From contig NZ_JAUSXB010000001.1 of the NCBI RefSeq assembly GCF_030823375.1, positions 2,666,001 through 2,730,000 on the forward strand: DNA of 64,000 nucleotides, given 5' to 3'. The notes under the pieces were generated by a model, which worked only from the letters and a program-made list of their open reading frames with translations, was not told the DNA's origin and made no database searches. The stretch is from Pseudarthrobacter siccitolerans (GTDB lineage Bacteria > Actinomycetota > Actinomycetes > Actinomycetales > Micrococcaceae). Shown one piece after another: positions 30,585-37,977 of this stretch. Made by a program: the position numbers and the translations under genes. Positions within the stretch are counted from its first letter, which is position 1. Every line of letters begins with the position of its first letter.

Positions 30585-30653
30585 ATCCCAAGGCTGCAGC
30601 CCGCTTTACCTTCCTAGACGAAAGGCCCCGACATCCCCAAGGCGAATTCTAGG

Positions 30654-30666
30654 GGTCGTTGCAACA
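30654..30666 (+). repeat. IS30 left terminal inverted repeat
   Basis: GGTCGTTGCAACA at the transposase 3' end of the element. Confidence 0.85.
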
Positions 30667-30674
30667 CCTGTTGG

Positions 30675-32123
30675 TTAGGTGGTTAGTAGTAGATCACGTA
30701 AACGCTCGGCTGGAGTATTCCAGCCGAGCGTTTTGCGTGGGCGGCCGTTGAGTTCCTGCGCGACGTGTTCGAGATCTTCGGGTCCGTAGACGGACAGGTC
30801 GGTGCCTTTGGGGAAGTACTGGCGCAGGAGCCCGTTGGTGTTCTCGTTGGAGCCGCGTTGCCAGGGGCTGGCGGGATCGCAGAAGTAGACGGGCATGTCG
30901 GTGGCAAGGGTGAATGATTTGTGGGTGGCCATTTCCGCGCCCTGGTCCCAGGTCAGGGAGCCTCGCAGGTGGGCCGGCAGGGTGGTCATGGTTTTGACGA
31001 GTCCGTCGCGGACTGTTTCGGCGGTGTGGTCATTTGGCAGGTGGATGAGCATTACGTAGCGGGTGGTGCGTTCGACCAGGGTCGCGATCGCTGACTGGTT
31101 GTAGGCGCCGGTGATGAGGTCCCCTTCCCAATGGCCTGGCACGGCGCGGTCCTCGATCTCAGGCGGGCGCTCGGAAATCATGACCATCGGGTCCACAAAC
31201 CGGGGAGTGCGCTGCTCGCCGCTGCGGTGGGGTTTGCGGCGGGTCCGGCCGGTGCGCAGGGCTGCCTGGATTTCGCGTTTGAGTCCGCCTCTGGCCTGGA
31301 CGTAGAGGGCTTGATAAATCGTCTCTGGGCTCACACGCATCTCCGGTTGGTCAGGGAACTCTCCGACCAGCGTGTGGCTGATCTGCTCCGGAGACCAGCG
31401 TAGGAGCAGCTTGTCCTTCACGTAGTCACGCAGGTCCGAGTCGCCTGCGAGTTTGGCCGCCTTGGGCCGCGTCCGGCGGGCAGCGGCAGCACGGTGCGCC
31501 GCATAGGGCTGGTAACCGTCGTTCCGTCCGTTGCGGGCGAGCTCACGGCTGATGGTGGACGGTGACCTGCCCAGCGCGGCAGCGATGGCCTGCTGCGAGG
31601 CACCGTGTCCGGACAGGTCCCGGATCCGCTCCCGGTCCTCCAGAGACAGGTAGCGCGGATCAATGGGTTTTTCCAGTGCGGTGATGCCCGGGGCGGGCAT
31701 AGCCATTACGCCGGCCGGGGTGTCAAAGGAGTTCACTCCCCGTTTGTAGTCGATCACCCATCCGTCAGGGTAAATGCGTCGATTGCTCGACTTCCGGATT
31801 CCCTGGTCCCAGTCCCTGGCCGTGCGAATGTTCACGCCAACTGTCCGTGCCGCTTCACGACGGGAAACACCGGCCTTGCGCAGCCGGAAGAACTCTTCCC
31901 TTCCCGGATGCGGGCCGGCGCCCGGAGTCCCGCGGCCTCTCAGACCGGCTTTCCTGACCCAGCCAGCGCATGTGTTGGCATTGAGTTCCAGCTCCCTGGC
32001 CGCTGCCCTCGTACTTCCAAGACGGTCAAAAACCGCGAAAAACGCAGCCTTCTGATCCTGGCCCGAACGCACTCCACTTGATGATTCACGGCTTAAACGA
32101 GACACGGTCGTTGCAACTCCCAA
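30675..32123 (-). CDS. IS30-family DDE transposase
   Basis: 482 residues. An N-terminal helix-turn-helix pair (SRREAARTVGVNIRTARDWDQG, then GHGASQQAIAAALGRSPSTISRELARNG) precedes the catalytic domain with D in HWEGDLI, D in TWDQGAEM and E in SNENTNGLLRQYFPKG. The frame looks intact, so the element may be active. The longest start is a TTG at 32123 lying between the two subterminal repeats; a GTG at 32105 is an alternative. Confidence 0.95.
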   Translation of the reverse strand: MGVATTVSRLSRESSSGVRSGQDQKAAFFAVFDRLGSTRAAARELELNANTCAGWVRKAGLRGRGTPGAGPHPGREEFFRLRKAGVSRREAARTVGVNIRTARDWDQGIRKSSNRRIYPDGWVIDYKRGVNSFDTPAGVMAMPAPGITALEKPIDPRYLSLEDRERIRDLSGHGASQQAIAAALGRSPSTISRELARNGRNDGYQPYAAHRAAAARRTRPKAAKLAGDSDLRDYVKDKLLLRWSPEQISHTLVGEFPDQPEMRVSPETIYQALYVQARGGLKREIQAALRTGRTRRKPHRSGEQRTPRFVDPMVMISERPPEIEDRAVPGHWEGDLITGAYNQSAIATLVERTTRYVMLIHLPNDHTAETVRDGLVKTMTTLPAHLRGSLTWDQGAEMATHKSFTLATDMPVYFCDPASPWQRGSNENTNGLLRQYFPKGTDLSVYGPEDLEHVAQELNGRPRKTLGWNTPAERLRDLLLTT

Positions 32124-32146
32124 AATTCTGGATGTTGCAACGACCG
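32105..32146. repeat. IS30 right end: terminal repeat plus inverted internal copy
   Basis: CGGTCGTTGCAAC (32105-32117) and its complement (32134-32146) form a 13-bp perfect stem around a 16-nt loop. The outer copy is the terminal repeat; the inner one overlaps the transposase 5' end. Confidence 0.75.
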
Positions 32147-32179
32147 CTAGAACCCAAGCAACGGATGCCGGGGCCTTCT

Positions 32180-32563
32180 TTATCCACAGCAGTTATCCAC
32201 AATGTTGGTAACTTACACGCCTGTAGTTCAGGTGCGGAAAACAACTTTCCCGCCAACTGGCACGACCTCTTCGCAATATCCCCCCAGTTAGTCCACAACT
32301 GTGGATAACTCTTGGGGATAGAACTGTGCTTAAGTGGACAAAGCTGCCCCGAAACCCTGCTTCTGTGGAAAAACACTGGGAAAGCGGCCGGGCTGGATGC
32401 TTAAGGTCGGTTTGCACCTCCCCTTTCAACAGGCTTTTGCACAGTGTTAATAACTGACAGCGACGTAGTTTCTTGTGGAAAATGCCCGGAGTACGGTGCC
32501 GGAAGGCCAGGAGCCACCCCATTTCCCCCAAGGTTTCCACAACTGTGGATAACTTGTGGGTAT
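32180..32563. other. DnaA-box cluster upstream of the AhpD-like gene
   Basis: The 32147-32699 spacer holds no gene but has four perfect DnaA boxes: plus strand 32180-32188 and 32193-32201, minus strand 32300-32308 and 32544-32552. Weaker boxes are TGTGGAAAA (32364, 32474), GTTTCCACA (32533) and TGTGGGTAT (32555). It lies about 17-19 kb from oriC and begins immediately after the split terminator. The promoter of the following gene must lie inside it. Confidence 0.85.
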
Positions 32564-32699
32564 CCGGATGTTGGTAAGTGGAAAAGACGAGATCGTTGGT
32601 GTGCAAAGCTGGGGTTGCAACGGGCAGCCACCTACGCCTTCACTGGAAGGTACGCCTGCCAGTTAGTCCCGCACGTTGTGTTCCGATCAGGAGAATCCT

Positions 32700-33167
32700 T
32701 TGAGCGCCACTACGCAGCACATCTACCTCGATAAGCAGCATCCCGCCCTGTGGAGAGCCCTTAACGGACTGGGACTGAAGGTGCGGGAGGCCGCCGAAGC
32801 GGCAGGCCTGGACGAATCCACCGTGGAGCTCCTGCGGGTCCGCGTTTCACAGCTCAATGGATGTGCCTACTGCCTCGACCTTCATGTAAGGGAAGCAATG
32901 GAGGCAGGCGAAACGGTGCAGCGAATTGCCGTACTCCCGGCATGGCGCGAGACAGCTCTCTTTACCGAGAAGGAGCGGGCCGCACTCGCACTGGCCGAGA
33001 GCATTACGGAACTGCCGGGCCACAGCCAGCAGGGGAACGAGGAGGCCTACGCCCGGGAGCACCTCTCGGAGGAGGAGTTCTCGGCGGTGAGCTGGTTGGC
33101 CATTGCCATGAATGCGTTTAACCGCGTCTCAATCACCAGCCACCATCCGGTTACCCGGGACCGGTAA
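32700..33167 (+). CDS. AhpD-like carboxymuconolactone decarboxylase family protein
   Basis: A 155-residue all-helical protein with the family active-site segment LNGCAYCLDLHVREA (CxxC followed by His), typical of alkylhydroperoxidase AhpD-type thiol peroxidases. TTG start at 32700 after AGGAG with 7-base spacing; an upstream ATG in the same frame at 32676 lacks such a site. It stands alone and is bracketed on both sides by DnaA boxes. The natural reductant is unknown. Confidence 0.9.
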   Translation: MSATTQHIYLDKQHPALWRALNGLGLKVREAAEAAGLDESTVELLRVRVSQLNGCAYCLDLHVREAMEAGETVQRIAVLPAWRETALFTEKERAALALAESITELPGHSQQGNEEAYAREHLSEEEFSAVSWLAIAMNAFNRVSITSHHPVTRDR

Positions 33168-33195
33168 ACAGCCTGGCTGCACATATTCGGGTAGG

Positions 33196-33344
33196 TTATC
33201 CACAGGTCTTCCACATTGTTAATAACCGCATCCGTGCGGACCGCTACACGCTTTGGTACGGCAGGGCGCAGGATGCTGATCCGGTCGAGGGGCCGCCAAG
33301 GAGTTTTCAACAGTGTGGATAACTTTCCCAACAGTTGTGGAAAA
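33196..33344. other. DnaA-box cluster downstream of the AhpD-like gene
   Basis: Perfect boxes at 33196-33204 (plus) and 33314-33322 (minus), with TGTGGAAAA at 33336-33344. Together with the upstream group this makes six perfect boxes in about 1.15 kb. The last boxes approach the end of the leftward tag-like gene. Confidence 0.82.
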
Positions 33345-33352
33345 CGGTGTTG

Positions 33353-33973
33353 CTAGGCGCTGGGACCGGGCCAGACTCCGGAAGATCCGCGCCGGTGGCT
33401 GTCCAAAAGATGGGTATCCACCATGCCGATGGCTTCCATCAGGGCAAACATGGTGGTGGGCCCTACGAAGGAGAAGCCCTTCTTCCGCAGCGCCTTGGAC
33501 AGGGCGGCCGACTCAGGGGACTGTGTGGGGATGTCGGAGTGGACTGCCGGGCTGGGCGTCGCAGCGGGTTTGAACTGCCAGACGAACTCCACCAGGCCGC
33601 CTTCCTGCCGCAGTGCGAGCGTGGCCCGGGCATTGGTGATGGCGGAGCGGACTTTCAGGCGGTTCCGCACAATGCCTGGGTCCTGCATCAGGCGCTCAAC
33701 GTCATTATCAGTAAACAACGCCACAGCGTCAGGGTTGAAGCCGGCGAAGGCCGCCCGGAACGCGGGGCGCTTCCGGAGGATGGTGGCCCAGGAGAGCCCT
33801 GCCTGGAAGCCCTCAAGGCAGATCCGCTCGTAGAGCCCGTGTTCATCAGTGACCGGCAGGCCCCACTCGGTGTCGTAGTACTCGCGCAGGAGCGGATCGA
33901 CGGAGGCCCACAGAGGCCGGGCCAGTCCGTCCTCACCCACTACGGCGCCGCTGTCAGTAGCTATGAACGCCAC
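33353..33973 (-). CDS. tag: Tag-like DNA-3-methyladenine glycosylase I lacking the zinc ligands
   Basis: Helix-hairpin-helix glycosylase that removes 3-methyladenine. The conserved body is clear: LLREYYDTEWGLPVTDEHGLYERICLEGFQAGLSW, TILRKRPAFRAAFAGF and SKALRKKGFSFVGPTT. In E. coli Tag a structural zinc is held by Cys4, His17, His175 and Cys179; by eye three of these four are replaced here (PLWAS, YYDTEW and HLLDS contexts). The frame opens at 34039 inside crgA; I prefer the GTG at 33973, giving 206 residues just after the crgA stop. Glycosylase activity is probable but the missing zinc site makes it less certain. Confidence 0.82.
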   Translation of the reverse strand: MAFIATDSGAVVGEDGLARPLWASVDPLLREYYDTEWGLPVTDEHGLYERICLEGFQAGLSWATILRKRPAFRAAFAGFNPDAVALFTDNDVERLMQDPGIVRNRLKVRSAITNARATLALRQEGGLVEFVWQFKPAATPSPAVHSDIPTQSPESAALSKALRKKGFSFVGPTTMFALMEAIGMVDTHLLDSHRRGSSGVWPGPSA

Positions 33974-34212
33974 CGGGTGGTCATGAGGAACCCGACGATC
34001 GCGATGCCGAACCCGGCCACGATGTTCCAGGATTCCCATGCCTGGACCGGGAGGCGGCCTTCGCTGATGTAGAAGGTGATGATCCAGAGGAGGCCGATGA
34101 TCATCAGGCCGAACATCACCGGCTTGAACCAGACGGGGTTCGGCTTGTAGGCCTGCGACGAAGCCTGCTGGGTGGTGCTGGCGGTCTTCTTGCGTGGCTT
34201 TGACTCGGGCAC
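33961..34212 (-). CDS. crgA: Cell division protein CrgA
   Basis: An 83-residue protein with a Lys/Ser/Thr-rich N-terminus and two membrane segments (WFKPVMFGLMIIGLLWIITFY and WNIVAGFGIAIVGFLMT) separated by the conserved SEGRLPVQAWESWN. CrgA binds FtsZ, FtsQ and FtsI and coordinates septation in actinomycetes. GTG start at 34212 after AAGGAGAG. Divergent from the sortase gene, as in relatives. Confidence 0.92.
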   Translation of the reverse strand: MPESKPRKKTASTTQQASSQAYKPNPVWFKPVMFGLMIIGLLWIITFYISEGRLPVQAWESWNIVAGFGIAIVGFLMTTRWRS

Positions 34213-34386
34213 TGGCTCTCCTTGGCGGGCTGAGGCAAGCTCGGCGTTCCGGGCTTGATATCCTGCAAGAAGGAAGTTGCCAGCGGTCTGCGCGATCTTG
34301 GTCAAATCTGGATTCTTACTAGCAGCCAATTCTAGTCGTAGTTCATGGGGCACCAGTGCCCGCCGCAACCGCCCGGAGGAGAACGC

Positions 34387-35175
34387 GTGGTACTGCAGGA
34401 GAAGGCGAGGCCGGCCGCTGCGCCGCGTGCCGGCGTCGTATTTCTGCGCGGAACCATCCAGGTACTGGGTGAGCTGCTCATTACCGCCGGGGTTATCCTG
34501 CTGCTCTTTGTGGCCTGGCAGCTGTGGTGGACCAACATTGAATCGGACGCCAAGCAGAGCGAAGTGATCAAGGAGTTCGCCCAGGACCTCGGCACCCCGG
34601 CACCAGCCGCGCCGGAAGCCCCCTCCGCCCCCGCGGCTCCCGCCGACTTCGGCCAGCCGGTAGTGGGGACCGCGCCGGGCCACGCCGGCACCATCGGCAT
34701 CATGTACATTCCGCGGTTCGGCGGGAACTACACCAGGCCCATCGTCCAAGGCACCAGCCAGGATGTGTTGGACACCCTGGGCCTGGGGCACTACAGCAAC
34801 ACGGCCATGCCGGGAGCGGTGGGAAACTTCGCTGTTGCCGGGCATCGCCAGACGCACGGCGCCGTCCTGGACAATATCCACACCCTGGTGCCCGGGGACA
34901 AGATCTACGTTCAGACGAAGGACGGTTTTTACGTCTATGTTTTCCGCAACAACCAGATCGTGATGCCGTCCCGCACTGACGTCCTGGATCCGGTGCCCGC
35001 CCAGCCGGGCGTCGCCCCCACGGAAAGCTTCCTCACCATGACCAGCTGCAATCCCCGCTTTGGTGCCGAAGAGCGAATCATCGCCTACGCCCTGCTGGAC
35101 ACCTGGCGCCCCGCATCAGCCGGTCCGCCCGCGGAAATTGCAGCGCAGGTAGCCGCAGCGACTGGAAGAGGCTGA
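34387..35175 (+). CDS. srtE: Class E sortase
   Basis: Membrane-anchored cysteine transpeptidase attaching LAXTG-type proteins to the cell wall. One N-terminal membrane segment (LGELLITAGVILLLFVAWQLWW), a Pro/Ala linker, then the catalytic domain with His in AGHRQTHG, Cys in LTMTSCNPRF and a downstream Arg. Start chosen at the GTG at 34387, which follows GGAGGAGA with 5-base spacing; an ATG at 34345 has none. 262 residues. Confidence 0.92.
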   Translation: MVLQEKARPAAAPRAGVVFLRGTIQVLGELLITAGVILLLFVAWQLWWTNIESDAKQSEVIKEFAQDLGTPAPAAPEAPSAPAAPADFGQPVVGTAPGHAGTIGIMYIPRFGGNYTRPIVQGTSQDVLDTLGLGHYSNTAMPGAVGNFAVAGHRQTHGAVLDNIHTLVPGDKIYVQTKDGFYVYVFRNNQIVMPSRTDVLDPVPAQPGVAPTESFLTMTSCNPRFGAEERIIAYALLDTWRPASAGPPAEIAAQVAAATGRG

Positions 35176-35177
35176 TC

Positions 35178-35348
35178 ATGTACGCCTGGATTTTCCGTCA
35201 TCTGCCCGGGCCGCTCTGGCTGCGGATCGCCACCTCGCTGGTGCTGATCGCCGTCGCACTGGTATTGATGGTGCAGTTCCTTTTCCCGTGGATGTCCGAG
35301 TACACCCAGTTCACCGACTCAACGATTGGTTCCGCAAACCAGCCATGA
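35178..35348 (+). CDS. Small membrane protein between sortase and pabA
   Basis: A 56-residue protein starting MYAWIFRHLPGPLWLRI, with one membrane segment (LVLIAVALVLMVQFLFPW) and a polar C-terminus (EYTQFTDSTIGSANQP). It begins 2 bp after the sortase stop and overlaps pabA by 4 bp (ATGA). Mycobacteria have a membrane protein gene in the same place between crgA and trpG/pabA. The function is unknown. Confidence 0.82.
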   Translation: MYAWIFRHLPGPLWLRIATSLVLIAVALVLMVQFLFPWMSEYTQFTDSTIGSANQP

Positions 35349-35986
35349 CCACAACCAAAATCCTCGTGGTGGATAACTACGACAGCTTCGTCTACACCCT
35401 GGTGGGCTACCTTCAGGAACTCGGCGCCGAGACCACCGTGGTCCGCAATGACGACGTCACCCTCGCCGAAGCCATCGAACTGGCAGGCACCCGCGACGGC
35501 GTCCTCATTTCCCCGGGCCCCGGCAACCCTGCCGAGGCCGGCGTCTGCATTGAACTGATCAGATGGTGTGGCGAAAACAGCGTGCCCATGTTCGGTGTGT
35601 GCCTGGGGCACCAGGCGTTGGCGGAGGCGTTCGGCGGCAAGGTGACCCACGCGCCGGAACTGATGCACGGCAAAACATCCCTCGTGGAGCACATCGGCAC
35701 CAGCGTCTTTTCGGGGCTCCCCTCCCCCGTCACCGCCACCCGCTACCACTCGCTGGCCGCCGTCCGGGACACCCTTCCGGATGTCCTGGAAGTCACTGCG
35801 GAAACCGCGTCCGGCGTAGTGATGGGGCTTCAGCACCGCACCGCGCCCCTGTGCGGGGTACAGTTCCACCCCGAATCCGTGCTCACGGAGGGCGGCTACC
35901 AGATGCTGGGGAACTGGCTTGAGTCCCTGGGCATGAAGGGTGCGGCCGCCCGCGCTGCGAAGCTGAGCCCGCTCATCCAGCGTTAG
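35345..35986 (+). CDS. pabA: Glutamine amidotransferase of anthranilate/aminodeoxychorismate synthase
   Basis: Class I glutamine amidotransferase supplying ammonia for p-aminobenzoate and/or anthranilate synthesis. NYDSFVYTLVGYL starts the domain; the nucleophile is in GVCLGHQALAEAFGG, and the His/Glu pair in VQFHPESVL. 213 residues from the ATG at 35345, which overlaps the preceding gene by 4 bp. The gene beside pknB is called trpG or pabA in Actinobacteria; with no trp genes nearby I favour pabA. Confidence 0.9.
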   Translation: MTTTKILVVDNYDSFVYTLVGYLQELGAETTVVRNDDVTLAEAIELAGTRDGVLISPGPGNPAEAGVCIELIRWCGENSVPMFGVCLGHQALAEAFGGKVTHAPELMHGKTSLVEHIGTSVFSGLPSPVTATRYHSLAAVRDTLPDVLEVTAETASGVVMGLQHRTAPLCGVQFHPESVLTEGGYQMLGNWLESLGMKGAAARAAKLSPLIQR

Positions 35987-36015
35987 GTCCAGGCAGCACT
36001 GACGCTCCCTCGAGG

Positions 36016-37962
36016 CTAGTCCTTCTTGGTGGACGTCGGTTTGGGAGTGGGAGTGGGTGTCGGAGTAGGTGACGGCGGCGGGGGCGGCGCCTTGGCCACC
36101 ACGATGGCCACCGTCTTCCCCTGCGGCACCACGGAGTTCACGGGATCGCTTTGGTCCGTCACCCTGCCGGCCTCCACCTGTGCATTCTCCGCCTCGGTGA
36201 CCGCCGGTACCAGGCTGAGCTCCTTCAGGGCCGCCTCAGCTTCTTCCCGCGTCCGCCCACGGAGTTCGGGGACCGCCACCTTGCCGGTGGACACCACCAG
36301 CTCAACAGTGGTGCCGACGCCCACCATCTGCCCGGGGGCAGGGCTGGTGGTGATGACAATGCCGGCCGGAACGCTGGCGCTGTTGGCTGTGGTGGTGGAG
36401 GGCGCTCCGACCAGTCCGCTCTGGCGCAGGATATCCCGGGCCGCGGCTTCCGTCTTGCCGGGCAGGCTGTCCGGAATCTTCACGGCGCTGGGCCCTTCGG
36501 AAATGTTCAGGACTACATCGGCTCCGGGGTCCAGGGAGGTGCCGGACGCCGGATCCGTTCCGATGGCCGTGCCCTTGGGTACCGTGTCGTGCTGCAGGCG
36601 CACGATTTTCGGTTTGAGGTCCGCTCCATAGAGTTCCTGCAGCGCCGCGGATTCGGTCATCGTTGCCACCGCCGGGATCTGCACCTTGGGCGGCGGCGGG
36701 GCCGGACGGTTCACTGTGTTGTACACCCACAGCCCGCCCCCGGCGAGGACCAGGAGGGTGAAGACCACCAGGGTGGCTATCCAGGCACGACGGCGGGACT
36801 TCTGCCGGCCGGTCCGCTCACGCTCCGGAGGGAAGCCCAGGGGTAAGTCATCGCGGGCGGAAGGTTCGTAAACGGCGGAAGCGGTCTGTCCGCCGTCGTC
36901 CGCCAGGCTGCCTATGGCAGCCAGCCGGCCCGTCGGGGCATCATCAAGGAAGCCCGCGCCGGTGGCCGCGAACGCTTCGGTCACGGGCGCAGTGGAAGGG
37001 GCAGGGACGTGGTCATTAGGGTCGGTAGGGGCCTCGGAGGCTGGAGCTGCGGGCACCGGTACCCCCGCCCTTCCAGCCCGCAGGGCACGCTGGAAGCCGG
37101 CGGCGTCCTGGAACCTGTCGTTGCGGTTCTTCTGCAGCGCCTTGGCCAGCACGCTGTCCAGGGCTTCCGAAACTTCAGGGTTGAGGCTGCTGGCCGGGGC
37201 AGGAATTTCACGCACGTGCTGGTAGGCCACTGACACGGGACTGTCGCCGACGAACGGCGGGCGGGAAGTCAACATTTCGTAGAGGAGGCAGGCGGCAGAG
37301 TAGAGGTCGCTCCGGGCGTCGACTGTTTCGCCCCGGGCCTGCTCGGGAGAGAGGTACTGCGCAGTGCCCACCACGGCCTGCGTCTGGGTCATGGTGGCGG
37401 ACGAATCGGCGATGGCCCGGGCGATGCCGAAGTCCATGACCTTGACCGAGTCCGTGCCTTCGCAGTACATCACGTTGGCCGGCTTGATGTCCCGGTGCAC
37501 GATGCCGGCTTTGTGGCTGTACTCCAGCGCGCCGAGGACGCCCAGGCAGTAGTCGATGGCGTGGTTGATGCTGACCTCGTGGGCCCGGATCAAGTCCCGG
37601 ATGGTCCTGCCTTCGACGTATTCCATAACGATGTACGGCACCCGGACGTCGTCATCCGAACGGTCATGGACCATGTGCTCGCCCGTATCGTAAATCGCCA
37701 CGATCGACGGATGGTTCAGCGCGGCCACCGCCTGCGCCTCACGCTTGAACCGGGCCTGGAACTGCGGATCCCGGGCAAGGTCCGGACGGAGCAGCTTGAT
37801 GGCAACGGTCCGGCCCAGCCGGGTATCCATGCCGCGGTAAACGTCGGCCATCCCGCCGCGGCCGATGAGGGCGCCCAGTTCGTAGCGTCCGCTCAGGACA
37901 CGCTGGCTATCCACCGGGAGGCTTTCCTCCCGGTGCAACGGTGTGCGCGGTGACTCGTTCAC
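36016..37962 (-). CDS. pknB: Serine/threonine protein kinase PknB with PASTA repeats
   Basis: Receptor kinase linking peptidoglycan signals to growth and division. The kinase domain (about 27-290) has GRGGMADVY, AIKLL, HRDIKPANV and DFG. One membrane segment (AWIATLVVFTLLVLAGGGLWVY) is followed by three PASTA domains (KVQIPAVATM, VKIPDSLPG, VAVPELRGR), one fewer than mycobacterial PknB, and a Pro-rich tail. 648 residues, GTG start. It is the last gene of the leftward fhaA-to-pknB operon. Confidence 0.95.
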   Translation of the reverse strand: MNESPRTPLHREESLPVDSQRVLSGRYELGALIGRGGMADVYRGMDTRLGRTVAIKLLRPDLARDPQFQARFKREAQAVAALNHPSIVAIYDTGEHMVHDRSDDDVRVPYIVMEYVEGRTIRDLIRAHEVSINHAIDYCLGVLGALEYSHKAGIVHRDIKPANVMYCEGTDSVKVMDFGIARAIADSSATMTQTQAVVGTAQYLSPEQARGETVDARSDLYSAACLLYEMLTSRPPFVGDSPVSVAYQHVREIPAPASSLNPEVSEALDSVLAKALQKNRNDRFQDAAGFQRALRAGRAGVPVPAAPASEAPTDPNDHVPAPSTAPVTEAFAATGAGFLDDAPTGRLAAIGSLADDGGQTASAVYEPSARDDLPLGFPPERERTGRQKSRRRAWIATLVVFTLLVLAGGGLWVYNTVNRPAPPPPKVQIPAVATMTESAALQELYGADLKPKIVRLQHDTVPKGTAIGTDPASGTSLDPGADVVLNISEGPSAVKIPDSLPGKTEAAARDILRQSGLVGAPSTTTANSASVPAGIVITTSPAPGQMVGVGTTVELVVSTGKVAVPELRGRTREEAEAALKELSLVPAVTEAENAQVEAGRVTDQSDPVNSVVPQGKTVAIVVAKAPPPPPSPTPTPTPTPKPTSTKKD

Positions 37963-37977
37963 TGGTTGTCCTGGCGG

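Larger units (their letters stand above)
30653..32146. mobile_element. IS30-family insertion sequence
   Basis: About 1.49 kb with 13-bp terminal inverted repeats GGTCGTTGCAACA (30654-30666, and inverted at 32133-32145), flanked by CTAG on both sides (30649-30652 and 32147-32150). The rebuilt empty site is the palindrome TTCTAGAA, matching the IS30 habit of entering palindromic targets. One full-length transposase gene fills the element. IS30 duplications are usually 2-3 bp, so the exact boundary could differ by one or two bases. Confidence 0.88.
30622..32177 (+). terminator. Ancestral rhomboid terminator split by IS30
   Basis: AAGGCCCCGACATCC (30622-30636) and GGATGCCGGGGCCTT (32163-32177) are complementary over 15 bp with one G-T pair. 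Removing the IS and one CTAG copy brings them within 28 bp of each other, forming a hairpin followed by CTTTATCC. The present hairpin arms are about 1.5 kb apart, so it is probably nonfunctional. Confidence 0.7.

Noticed and set aside
35365..35375. GTGGATAAC in pabA as a DnaA box
   Set aside because: It encodes conserved VDNYDSF residues at the start of the amidotransferase and is a single isolated match.
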